Position numbers and translations under genes: made by a program. A stretch of 64,000 bases of DNA from Tolypeutes matacus (lineage: Eukaryota > Chordata > Mammalia > Cingulata > Chlamyphoridae), in contig JAKSZT010054565.1 in NCBI GenBank assembly GCA_026826555.1, positions 6,075,245 through 6,139,244 on the forward strand. Reading direction: 5' to 3'. The number at the start of each line of letters is the position of its first letter. Within the stretch, counting starts at the first letter, position 1. The notes beneath the pieces were generated by a model. The model was not told the origin of the DNA and made no database searches. It saw nothing but the letters and a program-made list of their open reading frames with translations. This document shows, one piece after another, positions 47,925 to 59,025 of this stretch.

Positions 47925-48600
47925 ATGTATTTATTCATTCATTCTATACTTGTTCACTGAGCACATACAATGTGACAAGCCATGGGCTTTGCTGGGGTTT
48001 GGTGGTAATCAGAGAAAATATGGGAAAGCTGAAAACTTTTAGTGTAAGTGGAGTTCCTAACACTAAAACATAGTATTGATTTTATTTGGGATTTCATGGG
48101 GGGCTGGTAGAAGTCCATGTTTCTGTTCTTTAAAGGTCTTAATCTTGCTGCTGACACCATCAACAGCTCACAGTAGTGGAAAAACAGGTGATGAATGAAT
48201 AGGAAAAGAAATAAGCATTGTTGTTTCAGAATTAATGAGTATAAAAAAGAAAAAATAAACCAGGATGGAGTGATTGACAGTGACAAAGGTGTGGAGGGGG
48301 GAGAAGATGAGTTTAAATTGGGTGTGATGGAAGGCTGCAAGGAGAGGTGACATTTAATCTGAGAACCATGTGACAATGTGTGATGATGTGGGGAGTGGAG
48401 TGAACCAGACGGAGGGAACAGCTGGTGCAAAGGTCCTGAGGCTGGAGTGTGTTTGGCATGTTAGGAGTACAGGAAGGTGCCCAGGAATACTGAAAACCTG
48501 TGAGCAATGGGAGAGTGGTGGAAGAGTTGGTCAGAGAGAAGACAGGTCAGGATCACACAGGGTGTAGAAGGCTGGGCAGAGGACCTTGGGTAGAATTCTA
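47925..48600 (-). mobile_element. LINE-2, longest copy in the window
   Basis: TTATTCATTCATTC, TTGTTCACTGAGCACATAC, GAGGTGACATTTAATCTGAG, GGAACAGCTGGTGCAAAGG, GTCCTGAGGCTGGAGTGTG and TGTAGAAGGC follow the L2 reverse complement for ~670 bp. Confidence 0.78.
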
Positions 48601-48937
48601 AGTGGCTTCCCTTTCTGCATCCAGGCCCTCATCCACACAGTTATGCCTACATGTCCTGCCTTTCCTCATGCAGTCAAAATAGGAGAGGATGAAACTTACT
48701 TTTTACCACTTTCCAAATGGAGTCATATTTATTGACTGATATTTTAATTGTAAACATTTTATTTTGATTGTTGAATTAATATAAGTTAAATGTAAAATTC
48801 AGATAATATAGAAAATTATAAAGGAGGAAGTAAAAAAAATATTACTAATTCCAGTATCCAAAGATACTCATTGTTAACATTTGATGTGCATCTTACTAGA
48901 CATTTTTGTTTGCAAAAACAGATGTTTACAGGCATAT
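48601..48937. other. Possible old LINE-1 fragment
   Basis: ATTATAAAGGAGGAAGTAAAA and ACTCATTGTTAACATTTGATG resemble old L1 text; weak. Confidence 0.35.
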
Positions 48938-49318
48938 AGTGCTTTAGTTTTCTTGGCTGCTCAAGCAAATACCATGGAATGGTTTAGCTTTAACAAGGAA
49001 ATTTATTTGCTCATGATTTTGAGGTTAGGAAAAAAGTCCAATCAAGGCGATGCTTTCTCCCCGAAGACTGTAGCATTCTGAGGTTGAGTGCTGGCGATCC
49101 TTGGTCCTTAGCTTGCCACAAGGCAAGGCACATGGCAGCATCTCCTGGTCTCTTCCTTCTTTTCTGGGTTCCGTTGATGTTCAGCTTCTGGCTGCTCCCT
49201 CTGAGTTTCATGCTGCTTATAAAAGACTCCAGTGATAGGATTAGGACTCATTCTGAGATGGGCCACACCTTCACCGAAGTAACCTCATCAGATGGTGAAA
49301 TCAGCAAGTCAGACTACC
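48938..49318 (-). mobile_element. MaLR-type LTR
   Basis: Parallels 23214-24245 with the solo LTR removed: AAGGAAATTTATTTGCTCATG, TTCCGTTGATGTTCAGCTTC and GGGCCACACCTTCACC occur in the same order and spacing. No flanking duplication found. Confidence 0.65.
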
Positions 49319-49319
49319 T

Positions 49320-49830
49320 TCTCTTAGAATCTGAGTTTTCTTCCCACAAAGCATGCTGGGAGGAGGTTGGTGTCTGGCAGGGTATTTGGCCTCAACATGA
49401 GACAAAGCTGCAGGACAAGGGGCTTTGGGAATGGAGAAGCCAGTCTGGGGCCTGAGCTGAGTGGGAAGGTAAGATTGGAACCCATAGATGTTACCGTCCT
49501 GTTCTCTAGGATAGGTCTACCAAGAGTGATCATCTCCTCCAGTGCCGGTGGGGAAATGCCTCAGGCTTCTGGAACAAAAGTCTCCCTGCACAGATGCATC
49601 TGCCAGTGCCTGGGCCAGATACATTTACTCCACTGGCATTGATGGTGCTCTCCCTACTGCCTGCCTGGTTCTCTCCTACCTCCCCGCTGTCTCCTCTGCA
49701 CTCCTCTCCCTTTCTCTACTCCTGGGGACCATGTGGCTCTCTCCTGCCTTCAAACTCAGGACTCCTAGCACTCACCTACTCTGGGGCACAACCATGCATA
49801 GGCATTTGCTGACTTACCTTCAACCATCCC
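49320..49830. other. Intergenic DNA left of L1 copy B
   Basis: Nothing recognised. Confidence 0.5.
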
Positions 49831-50487
49831 TTATTTCTTTTTTAAAAATATATTTTTATTAGAGAGGTTGTGAACTTACAAAACAATCATGCACATTTGT
49901 CGAATTCCCATATAACACCCTTCCACCAACACACTACATGTTGTGGAACATTTGTTACAGATTATGAGATAATATCATCAGACTATTTCCACTAACTATG
50001 GTCTATAGTGTATATTTGGTATATTTTTTCCATACTCCCTATTAACAGAGTACATCTTTGACATTTATGCAAGAATATTATAGTATTGCTGTTAACTATA
50101 GTGCATAATTTACATTGATTGTATCTTTCCATGCTTCTCCACATTCTTACCACCTTACAATAGTGATATACATTTGTTCAAGTTCATAGAAGGACATTCT
50201 TGTATTTGCACTATTAACCGCAATTCTCATCTACCTCTGAGTTCACTATAATATTCAGTCCCTAGATTATTCTCTAGCTTTCTTTCAATTGACATTTACA
50301 TCCTTAGACTACCCTCTTCAGCCACAATCCCATTTATAAACCAGCTGTGTTAGTTCTACTCACTATAATATGTTACCATCAACTCTATCCATTTCCACAG
50401 TCAAGTTAATGAAAACTTCCACATACATTAAGCATTAATACACATTCCAGCCCTCCTCTTATCTCCTAATAACCTATACTCTTGGTT

Positions 50488-50632
50488 GGCTTTTTTATTT
50501 CTTTTTCAGTTTGGCCAGTAAAAAGATTTTATTTGGGAAATGGGGGAAAGAACAGAGCTTGCTGAGAAATGGGAGAGAAGGACGGAAATATATATCAAGA
50601 TTTGATGCAGGCTCCTCTAGGCAGAGAGAGCA
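50488..50632 (-). mobile_element. 145-bp retroposed segment of unknown source inside L1 copy B
   Basis: Flanked by an exact 14-bp duplication CTATACTCTTGGTT (50474-50487 and 50633-50646). On the minus strand it carries CCCAAATAAAATC, a polyadenylation signal, about 25 nt before an A-rich tail at 50488-50507. This looks like L1-mediated retroposition of a 5'-truncated polyadenylated RNA. The parent transcript was not recognised; an mRNA 3' UTR or an ERV transcript end are possible. Confidence 0.75.
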
Positions 50633-50689
50633 CTATACTCTTGGTTTTAACTCCATGGATTTAGTCTTCATATTTAGTTCATATTCATG

Positions 50690-52335
50690 AGACCATGCAG
50701 TATTTGTCCTTTTGTGTCTGGCTTATTTCACTTAACATAATGTCTTCAAGGTTCATCCATGTTATCATATGTGTCCCAATTTCATTTCTTTTTACAGCAG
50801 CATAGTATTCCATCACATGTATATACCACATTTTGTTTATGCATTCATTGGTTGACAGACACTGGGGTTGTTTCTATCTTTTGGCAATTTTGAATAATGC
50901 TGCTATGAACATCGGTGTGAAGATGACTTCATGGCACAGTTTTCTGTTCTTCTGAAAATATTCCTAGTAGAGGAATTGCTGGATCATATGGCAGTTCTAT
51001 ATTTAGCTTTCTGAGGATCGCCAAACTGTCTTCCACAGAGGCAGCACCATTTTACCTTCCCAATAATAGTGAAAGAGTGTACTTATTTTTCCATATCCTT
51101 TCCAGCGCTTATTGTTTTCTGTTTTTTGTTTTTTTTTTAAATAATGACCATTCTGTGCAGTGTGAGATGATATCTCATTGTTGTTTTGATTTGCATTTCC
51201 CTAAAAGCTAGTGGTAGTGAACATTTCTTCATGTGCTTTTGGCCATTTGTATTTCCTCTTTGGAGAAATGTCTATATAAGTGTTTTGCCCATTTGTAATT
51301 GGATTGGTTGCTCTTTTATTGTTGAGTTGTACGATCTCTTTATATAGAACGGAAATCAATCCCTTATTGGATATGTGATTTCCAAATATTTTCTCCCATT
51401 GAGTGGGCTGCCTTTTTACTTTCTTGATGAAGTCCCTTGAATCACAAAAGTGTCTACGTTTGAGGAGGTCCTGTTATCCTGTTTTCTTTCATTGCTTGTG
51501 CTTTCAGTGTAAGGTATAAGTATCTACCACCTAGTGCCAGGTCTTGAAGAACTTTCCCTATTATTTTCTTCCAGGAGCTTTATGGTTATAGATTTTACAG
51601 TTAGGTCTTTGACCTAGTTTGAGGTACTTTTTGTATAAGATATGAAATAGGGGTCTTCTTTCTTTCTTTTGGATATGGATAGCCAGTTCTCCCAACACCA
51701 TTTGTTGAATAGACTTTCTGCCCCAGCTGGGTGGGTTTGACAGGCTTGTCAAAAATCACTTGACCATAGATGTGAGGATCTGTTTCTGAACCATCAATTC
51801 TGTTCCATTGGTCTATGTGTCTATCTTTATGCCAGTACCATGCTGTTTTTACCACTGTAGCTAGGTAATATGATTTAAAGTCTGGAAGTGAGAGGTCTCC
51901 AACTTTACTCTTCCTTTTTAAGATGTTTCTGGCTATTTGGGGCCTTTTACCCTTCCAAATAAATTTGATAATTGTGTTTTCTGTTTCTTTAAAAAATGCT
52001 GGTGGAATTTTTATCGAGATTGCATTGAATCTTTATATCAATCTGGGTAGAATTGACATCTTAATGATATTTAGTCTTCCAATCCATGAGCAGGGAGAGT
52101 TCTTCCATTCATTTAGGTATATTTAAAAAAAAATTTTTTTAGCAATGCATTATAGTTTTCTTAATACAAGTGCTTTACATCCTTGGTTAAGTTCATTCCT
52201 AAAGTCTTGATTCTTTTAGTCACTCTTATAAATGGAATTTTTTCCCTGACTTCCTCCTCAGATTTTGTATTACTAGTGTATAGAAACACTACTTATTTTT
52301 GTGTATTAATCTTGTATCCTGCCACTCTGCTGATG
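50690..52335 (-). pseudogene. L1 copy B ORF2 C-terminal region, decayed
   Basis: Parallels 36800-38410 of copy A base by base with many substitutions. It encodes recognisable pieces such as [19 protein letters not shown] (51855 downwards). There are multiple stops and frameshifts. Confidence 0.85.
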
Positions 52336-52735
52336 TCCCTATTATTGTAGGGATATCTATTTCTACCTTCAGTTTTGCTGGTGTTTGCCTCATGAAATTT
52401 GGGGCATCCTGGTTGGGTGCATATACATTTATGATTGTTATTTCTTCCTGGTGAATTTTCTCTTTTGTTAATATATAATGTCCTTCTTTGTTTCTAATTA
52501 GAGTTTTGCTTTTAAAATTTAGTTCATGTGATATAAGTATAGTTACTCCAGCTTTTTTTTTGTTGTTACTGCATGCATGGAATATCTTTTTCCAGCCTTT
52601 CACTTTCAATCTATTGGTATCCTGGGGTCTAAGGTAAGTCTCTTGTACACAGTATATAGATGGCTCATATTTTCTTATCCATTCTGCCAGTCTGTGTCTT
52701 TTGATATTTAATCCATTAACATTCAACAATAACAT
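52289..52735 (-). pseudogene. L1 copy B ORF2 endonuclease fragment fused across a deletion
   Basis: A 148-codon open stretch with LNVNGLN, QETYLRP, GVTILIS and INVYAPNQ identifies the L1 endonuclease N-terminal half. After EIDIPTI it jumps straight into sequence that in copy A lies downstream of FADD (the GYKIN region). The catalytic GDFN and the RT core are lost. This open frame is a chance result of the deletion, not a gene. Confidence 0.85.
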
Positions 52736-52869
52736 TCAATGTTCTTACTGTAAAGGCAGTTCTTACTTCACCCATTTTGACCTTTGGGTTTTATCTGTCA
52801 TATTTTATTTTCACCACTCTTTTGACATTTTATTTACTTTTACTGTTATGATCTTTATTTCTAGACTCT

Positions 52870-53806
52870 CTGCCAAGCTTCTCTCTCTTGTCTTTTATTT
52901 TCAGGCTGTGGCATTCCCTTTAGTATTTCCTGCAAAGCTGTTCTCTTGGTTACAAACTCAGTTTCTGTTTATTTGTGAATATTCAAAACTCACACTCATT
53001 TTTGAAAGACAATCTTGCTGGATATAAGATTCTTGGCTGGCAGTTTTTCTCTTGCAGCATCTTTAATATATCATGCCACTGCCTTCTTGCTTCCATGATT
53101 TCTGATGAGAAATCAGCACTTAATCTTATTGGGTATTCCTTGTATATGATGTATTCCTTTTCTCTTGCTGCTCTCAGAATTCTCTCTTTGCCTTTGGCAT
53201 TTGACATTATGATTTAAGTGTCTCAGAGTAGGTGTATTCAGATTTATTCAGATGGGAGTATGCTGTGCTTCTTGGACATGGATATCTCTGTCCTTCAATA
53301 GGGTTAGGAAATTTTCAACCATAATTCCTTCAGATATTCCTTCTGCTCCTTTTCCCTTCTCTTCTCCTTCTGGGACACCCACAACACATATGTTAGCATG
53401 TCTTTTGCCATCATTTAGTTCCCTGAGACCCTGTTCAATTTTTTTTTTCCCATTCTTTTCTTTATCTACTCTTTAGTATGTTCACCTTTGGAGGCCATGC
53501 CTTCAAGCTCACTGATCCTTTCCTCTGGCTCCTCAAATATGCTTTTATATGCCTCCAGTATATTTTTAATTTCATTTATTTTATCTTTAATTTCCACAAG
53601 ATCTGTCTTTTTCTATGTATGCTATCAAATTCTTCTTTGTGCTCACCCAATGTCTGCATAATATCCTTAATCTCTGTAGCCATCTTGTTGAATTCATTAA
53701 GGAGATTTGTTTGAACATCTATGATTTGTTGTATGAACTCCTTTATGTCATCTGGAGGCTTATCTTGCTCCTTTGGCTGGGCCATATCTTCCTGTTTCTT
53801 GGTATA
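52870..53806 (-). pseudogene. L1 copy B ORF1 remnant
   Basis: Shows the C-terminal hallmark PIRLSADFSSEIMEARRQW (within 53207-52983) and the start-side MAQPKEQD... region (53785-53576). Frames between them are broken. It is interrupted on its 5' side by the insertion at 53821. Confidence 0.82.
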
Positions 53807-54051
53807 GATTATAATTTTTTAAAACAAATTATTGAAGTATTTCATTCATACATGAACATATATAAACTATAAGTATTCAGTAAACATCGTGAACTTACAA
53901 AACAAACATGCATAACATCATACAGGGCTCCCACACATCACCCCCCCACCACAAAACCCTGCATTGTTGTGAAACATTTGTTAATAAATCATGAAAGAGC
54001 ATCGTCAAAGTATTACTACTAACTACAGTCCGTATTTTCCTCCCCTATACA

Positions 54052-54528
54052 TTTTTTAAAGGACTTATTTATTTAGTTAGTTATTTACTTTTATCCATTT
54101 TTACTCCCCCACCCCCACGCCGTTTTTGCTGTTCCTGTGTCCATTCGCTGGGCAACTCTCTGTGTCCATTTCTTGCCCTGTCTTCTCATCCCTCTTTTCC
54201 TGTCTTCACTGGGATTCAATCCTCGGAATCTTCGATGTGGGAGAGAGGCAACCTACTGCCTGCACCACCTCAGTTCCTGGTTTTTTGGTGCATCTCATCT
54301 TGGCTCTCCCTTGTGCCACTCTCCTGTTATGTCATCATCTTGCTGCATGGCTTGCGGGGACTGGTTGCGCACCCGTGCATGGGGCCTGGCAGCTCACCCG
54401 CTCATGGGGCCTGGTGGCCCACATGCTTTTTCTCTTTTTAAATTTTTACCGGGAGATCCCAGGGATCGAACCCAGGTCCCTCCATATGGGAGACAGATGC
54501 CCAACCACCCGAGCCACATCTGTCCCCC
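54052..54528 (-). mobile_element. DAS-type tRNA-derived SINE, long form
   Basis: On the minus strand it starts with a tRNA-like head: A box TGGCTCGGGTGGTTGG (54501-54516) and B box GGTTCGATCCC (54462-54472). A ~380-bp body follows, ending in a GTGGGGGAG-like stretch and an A-rich tail (low coordinates). A degenerate second GGATTGAATCC suggests a composite origin. The flanking duplication is weak (CTATA). Confidence 0.85.
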
Positions 54529-54634
54529 TGCTATATCCCTTAAGATTGACCAAAGATACCCAAAGTTACAGTCTTTCCCCAAAAGGATGGTCATATAATA
54601 AATCAGGCTTAGTTTATCACCAGCATTCTAAAAA

Positions 54635-54663
54635 CCAGACCTAGGGAGAAAAACTAGGTCTGG
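54635..54663. repeat. Perfect 10-bp hairpin
   Basis: CCAGACCTAG at 54635-54644 and CTAGGTCTGG at 54654-54663 are exact reverse complements with a 9-nt A-rich loop. No T-run follows and there is no known context for a terminator. Confidence 0.9.
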
Positions 54664-54761
54664 AGACACATGCATAGTTTCTAATATAGAGAATGTTTAG
54701 CCTACCCTGATTATCACAAAATCAGGTCAGTGAGAATATTCACATTGGATTATAATTTTTT

Positions 54762-56387
54762 GTTGCTGTCTTGGCATCTGGCTTAAGATGTATTTATTCT
54801 GGGTGCAGTTTCTTTCTTCAGTTTAGAGCTTTCTTGCCCTTTCTCCCTTGCTGGTTGTATAGTAGGCGCTGAGGATGTAGTTGGTATTGTAAGCTCTGGA
54901 AGCTGATACTGCCTGCATTGCCCCAAGTATCAATGAAGCTTCTTCCATCTTTCTCCTCTGCCAGTGGTAGGGGCGGAGCCACAGCTGTGTGCAGTAATCT
55001 AATCCAAGCCATGCAGGCCAAAACCATCTTTAGTTGCCTGGAGAGACTGATGAAGCTTCACACCCCTTTTTCCCCTGCCTGGGGCACGGATGGAGCTGCA
55101 GGTATGGGCAGCAAACTAAGCCATGTGGGTCAAAATTGACCACAGTTGCCCAAGTAGACTGATGTAGCACCAGTCCCCCTCCTCCCCTGCCAGGGGTGGG
55201 GATGGACCTTCTGGAGTGCCCAATAACCTAATCCGTGTGTGCCAAAAGCACCTGCAGTTGTCCTGAAAGGCGGAGGAAACACTGTCCTTTCTGCCATTTA
55301 AGGAATGGGGATGGAACCACAGGCACCCAATGGATCAGTCCTTGCTGGCCTAAAGCAACAGCAGTTGCCCAGAGAGGTTGAGGAATTTTCTTCTATCCTA
55401 TTAGGGGAGGGCATGGGGGTGCATCCACAGGTGCCCAACAGTCCAGTCCATGCAGGCCAAAAAGTGCCTGCCATTGCCTGGAGAGGATGAGGAAGCACAG
55501 CTCCCCTCCATCCTATTGGGGGGCAAGGATGGAGCTACAGATGTCCAAGTATCCAGTCTGTGTGGGCCAAAAGCACCTGCAGTTGCTCAGAGATGCTGAA
55601 GAAACACCAGCCCTGTCCTATCTTATGGGGAGGGTGTAAGGATGGTATTAAAGGCGCTCAGCTAATCAGTCTGTGCAGGCCAAAAGCACCTGCAGTTGCC
55701 TAGAGAGACCAAGGAAACACAGCTCCCCTCCTGTCCTATTGGGGTGCAGGGATGTAGCCCCAGATATCCAACTATTTTGTCTGTGCTGGCCAAAAGCACC
55801 TGCAGTTGTCTGGAGAGGCTGGTGCAGTTCCCCACCAGCTTCTTTCCTTCTGGATGTGGGGTTGGGGCTTAGACTAGAGCTGCAATCAGATCTGGGTGGA
55901 AAGAAGCCAGTCTACTATCACTGTGACTTTCAATCAGCCCTGCTTCCTCTCATGCCAGAAGCTGAGCTAAAATGATGGTTACTGGCCTCTTTCCCACTTG
56001 GACAGTTCAAACTTTAGCTGTTCTTAGGACTACACTTTAGCTAGCTGAATTTAGTAGCTGAAGTTGATGCCAAACCATCTCTTCCTCCCCCATTTTTGGA
56101 AAATGGAGCTTCCAACTCCAGCCACAGATTAACTCCCAAGGCTGCTTGCACTGCCAGTGGAGGATGGACGCTGGCTTCCACGGTATGGAGTGCTCTACTC
56201 ATGAATCTTACCTGCGGATGGGCAGTCTCCTCCTTCCATTCTTTCAAGAATATTGCAGGATGATTTTCTTGTCTCCTGGGGCCCCCAAACAGGTGCTTTA
56301 GATAGCTCTGGGTGATTACTAACTGTCGTGTAGGATGAGCTGACTCTTGGAGCTCCTTACTGTGCCACCATATTGCCCCTCCTCCCA
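54762..56387 (-). promoter_or_regulatory. L1 copy B 5' UTR with ~110-bp tandem repeat array
   Basis: Eight copies of a ~110-bp unit fill about 54930-55870. The recurring GGCCAAAAGCACCTGCAGTTG-like core starts at 55016, 55127, 55240, 55347, 55455, 55565, 55678 and 55798, a spacing of 107-120 bp. Each is followed by a CTGGAGAGRCTGAGGAA-like stretch and a pyrimidine-rich CTCCCCTCCTGTCC-like stretch. Non-repeated leader continues to the L1 start at 56387. Repeated 5' monomers act as promoters in mouse L1; that function here is inferred. Confidence 0.8.
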
Positions 56388-56659
56388 TTATTTCTTTATG
56401 TGCATAAAGGACCTTTAGAGGTTGACTAGAAGCAAATTCAGTCATCTCCCACTTCTGTGGACAGAAAAATACTTCTGTGAAGGAAGTGAAAGAGAGCACT
56501 GCCATCTCTGGTCTAAGGAGTCAATTTAGTGGAGACCCTGCAGAGGAAAATGCAGGATGGTGTATGGCTTCCCAAAGAGAGCATTTGCCCTGCACCCAAC
56601 AGGGGTTCAGAGGAGGGAGATTGGCACTAGTAAAGTGCTAGGGAGATACTAATAGGCAC

Positions 56660-56900
56660 ACCATGAGTCCTGCTAGAGACTGTGCTCAGTGCCCTTTCTC
56701 GCCGCCTTCCCCATGACAAACATACTCTTAGAACTCCATTTGCAGGTGAGAAAACTGTGGCATAGAGACATGAAATGGCTTTTCCAAGGCTGCGTGACCA
56801 ATAAAAGGCAGAGGCTGGTCACTATCCCAGGTCTGCCTGAGTCCGGAATCCACACCTTTACCTCCCAAGGCTTCCTGGAGGACATGGAGCACATGCAGGA
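56660..56900 (-). repeat. MIR
   Basis: CATTTGCAGGTGAGAAAACTG, GGCATAGAGACATGAAATGGC and GCAGAGGCTGGTCAC follow reverse MIR. Confidence 0.7.
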
Positions 56901-56904
56901 CCCT

Positions 56905-58606
56905 GACCTAGGATGGATTACGGGGAGGACAAGGTGCTCCAGGTGAGCATGGATAGGGCCCTGGAGCTGGGAGTTAGAATAGCTTAGGCCTTTTGTGCCA
57001 CCAGATCTGGGATTCTAACTTTTTGTCTTTCATCACTCCCGTCCCTTCCAGCTCTGGCATGGATAGCACAAATCATCAGTTATTTGGACTCAAATTTGAC
57101 AACTTAAATTGCAAAGAATTAAATAAGTTGTAGATCAATACTATCTAAATGATCAATTAATCATTCTTTGTAATTAAAACGACCAATTCTCAGTACCTTT
57201 CAGATATATTTTATTGCACATTTTCTAATTTGGAGCTTTGAGGTAATTGTATTGATTGCAGGTATACTTATCATACCTGGTAATCAAATAATTTATTAAT
57301 CAGCACACCTTGTTATGGGATAACTGTTTAAATTACCATCAACTTGAGTCAGGTTTGATTCAGCTTAGGCTTTTCTTAAGATGCTGGAAGTTTGCCATTT
57401 CATTCTGTTGTGGGATTCTACATTACACATAAAGTTCTGTATTTTGTGAAAAAGAATTGTAAGAATAAAAGGTGAGTATACTTACCTAGCAGGTAAACAT
57501 GCAAACCCAAGAGGTTCTTCAAAATTATGTCTCAATTTTAATCTTTCTTCATAGAGGTTTTGCAATTTAATTTATTCTCACTATGCTTGGAAAAGTGTTC
57601 TCCAGATTTGGGGATGAAAGGGCCTTTGGGTGTACAAATGGGTGCTGCCTTCATTATTACCTAGAAATACAAATTAAATACCAATCATACCACAATCTGC
57701 ATCCCTGCATCCATCCATTTGAAATAAGCACAAACAAAACTTCTTATTTAGCCTCTGAATTTATTATTCCAGTGGCAATGCTGTACAACTAGTGGTTTGA
57801 TTTAAATTCTCTTCATATTTTCTGAGCATGATTAGGGGAGGAAAATGATGGCCTGTAATTGTGTGTGCAGATCCTGCAGGGGCCCTGGGCAGGACTGAGC
57901 CTCCTTCCTGCTTCTCTTGCTCATATTTACAGTCTCAGGGAAGCTGAGGGATGTCTTGGGGTCCCAGGAAGCCTGATCTTTCCCCCGGGAGTGGGACTGT
58001 TTGTGCCTCCCCTTTGAGACAGGGCCCAGGCATTAGTCTGTAGATCTCGGCCTCCCATGAGTGATGCTTACACAGCAGTTTTGAGTTAAGCCCAGGCTGA
58101 GTGGGTCCAGAACTTCATGTTTAGGGACAAGGTGAACAAACGTGCAGAGCTGTGGTACTCCTGGGGAGAGGGAGCATTCTACATTAGCATCTTCTTCGCC
58201 CTCTTCGGGCTGCCCAAGTTTTTTCAGAGGCTCACTCCTCCTATTTTCTCTGAATATTCCCTTCCTTCCTGAAAATGTCCAATTCCTTATCAAAACAGCT
58301 TACCCTGTCTCCATCTCTCTCTGGGTTCTCTGCAGGGTGGGTGTGGGATGGAGAGCTCTCTAACAATAAGCAGAATGAGGGTTTTTTGGAAACTGAAGTG
58401 AATGACATGCTCAGTGCTCCCTTGTGTTCACCTTCCACACCACAGTGGCAGGGAAAGCCATAGCAGAGCTCAGGGGGAACAGATGAGCAGTGTGACAGCG
58501 CCGCCCCCATGCTGCTTCCCTGCTCTCGGGCCCCAGGGTTCTCATTTCCTGAGAAAGTCCAAGCTTCTTAGTGCAGTGTGCAAGGTTCTTCACAAATCAG
58601 AGCTGG
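56905..58606. other. Repeat-free intergenic DNA
   Basis: 57050-57830 is AT-rich and unique (see findings); 57830-58600 is GC-moderate. Confidence 0.6.
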
Positions 58607-59025
58607 GGTGGGCAGAATTCTAAGATGGCTCCCAAAATTCCTACCCCTCTGGCATTACATGCTTTGCATAATTCCCTCCCCTTGAGTGTGGGTGGGCCTG
58701 ACCTAATCAGGGGAGCCATTTTAAATGAGGGTCTAGGAGCCAGAGATGGAGGCAGTCAAAGAGATTCAATATAGTGGGGTTCTTCTGCTGGTTTTAAAGA
58801 AGAAGACTGACATGTTTTGGAGAGGGCCACATGAACTGTGGGCAGCATCTAGAAGCTCAGCCCTATAACTGCATGGAGCTGTGTTCTGCCAAAACCTGGT
58901 GAACTTGGAGGATGACCCCGAGCCTCAGATGAGATTGCAGCTCCAATCAACACTTTAACTGCAGCCTGGTGAGACCCTGGTCAGAGGACCCAGTTGAACA
59001 GAGCCTGAGCGGTATCCTCTGAGCC
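58607..59025 (+). mobile_element. MaLR (MLT1-like) LTR, 3'-truncated
   Basis: Starts GGGCAGAATTCTAAGATGGC, then CCCTCCCCTTGAGTGTGGG, and runs to GAGACCCTGGTCAGAGGACC. The usual 3' end with AATAAA is missing. Confidence 0.75.

Larger units (their letters stand above)
53821..54747 (-). mobile_element. Composite insertion in L1 copy B: L1 3'-end fragment plus SINE
   Basis: A 14-bp duplication GATTATAATTTTTT (53807-53820 and 54748-54761) brackets the block and interrupts otherwise collinear ORF1/5' UTR sequence. Bases 53826-54050 match the L1 3' UTR at 49870-50040 (GTGAACTTACAAAACAA and onwards). A SINE then fills 54052-54528. Bases 54529-54747 match neither and are unassigned. Confidence 0.75.
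49841..56387 (-). mobile_element. Full-length LINE-1 (L1 copy B), older, internally deleted, with nested insertions
   Basis: Minus-strand L1. The 3' UTR is 49841-50690, interrupted at 50488-50646. ORF2 remnants are at 50690-52735, ORF1 at about 52870-53806, and the 5' UTR runs to 56387. The start reads on the minus strand as GGGGCAATATGGTGGCACAG. A 10-bp target-site duplication, TTATTTCTTT, lies at 49831-49840 and 56388-56397. Compared with copy A, about 1.7 kb of ORF2 (end of the endonuclease and nearly all of the RT, including FADD) is missing at a junction near 52336-52350. Later insertions sit at 50488-50632 and 53821-54747. Divergence and breaks show it is older than copy A. Its 3' UTR is longer and unrelated in sequence, so it is another subfamily. 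Confidence 0.9.

Noticed and set aside
49084..49455. 123-codon plus-strand frame with a hydrophobic stretch
   Set aside because: Derives from the MaLR-type LTR read in antisense; the same text recurs at 24000-24245.
54462..54516. tRNA gene
   Set aside because: A and B boxes belong to the SINE head; no mature tRNA cloverleaf with intact acceptor stem is seen.
54930..55870. CRISPR-like array or satellite
   Set aside because: Units are ~110 bp, diverged and without spacers, and they sit inside an L1 5' UTR.
56041..56505. 154-codon open frame on the minus strand
   Set aside because: Runs across the 5' end of L1 copy B and its flank, so it cannot be one ancestral gene.
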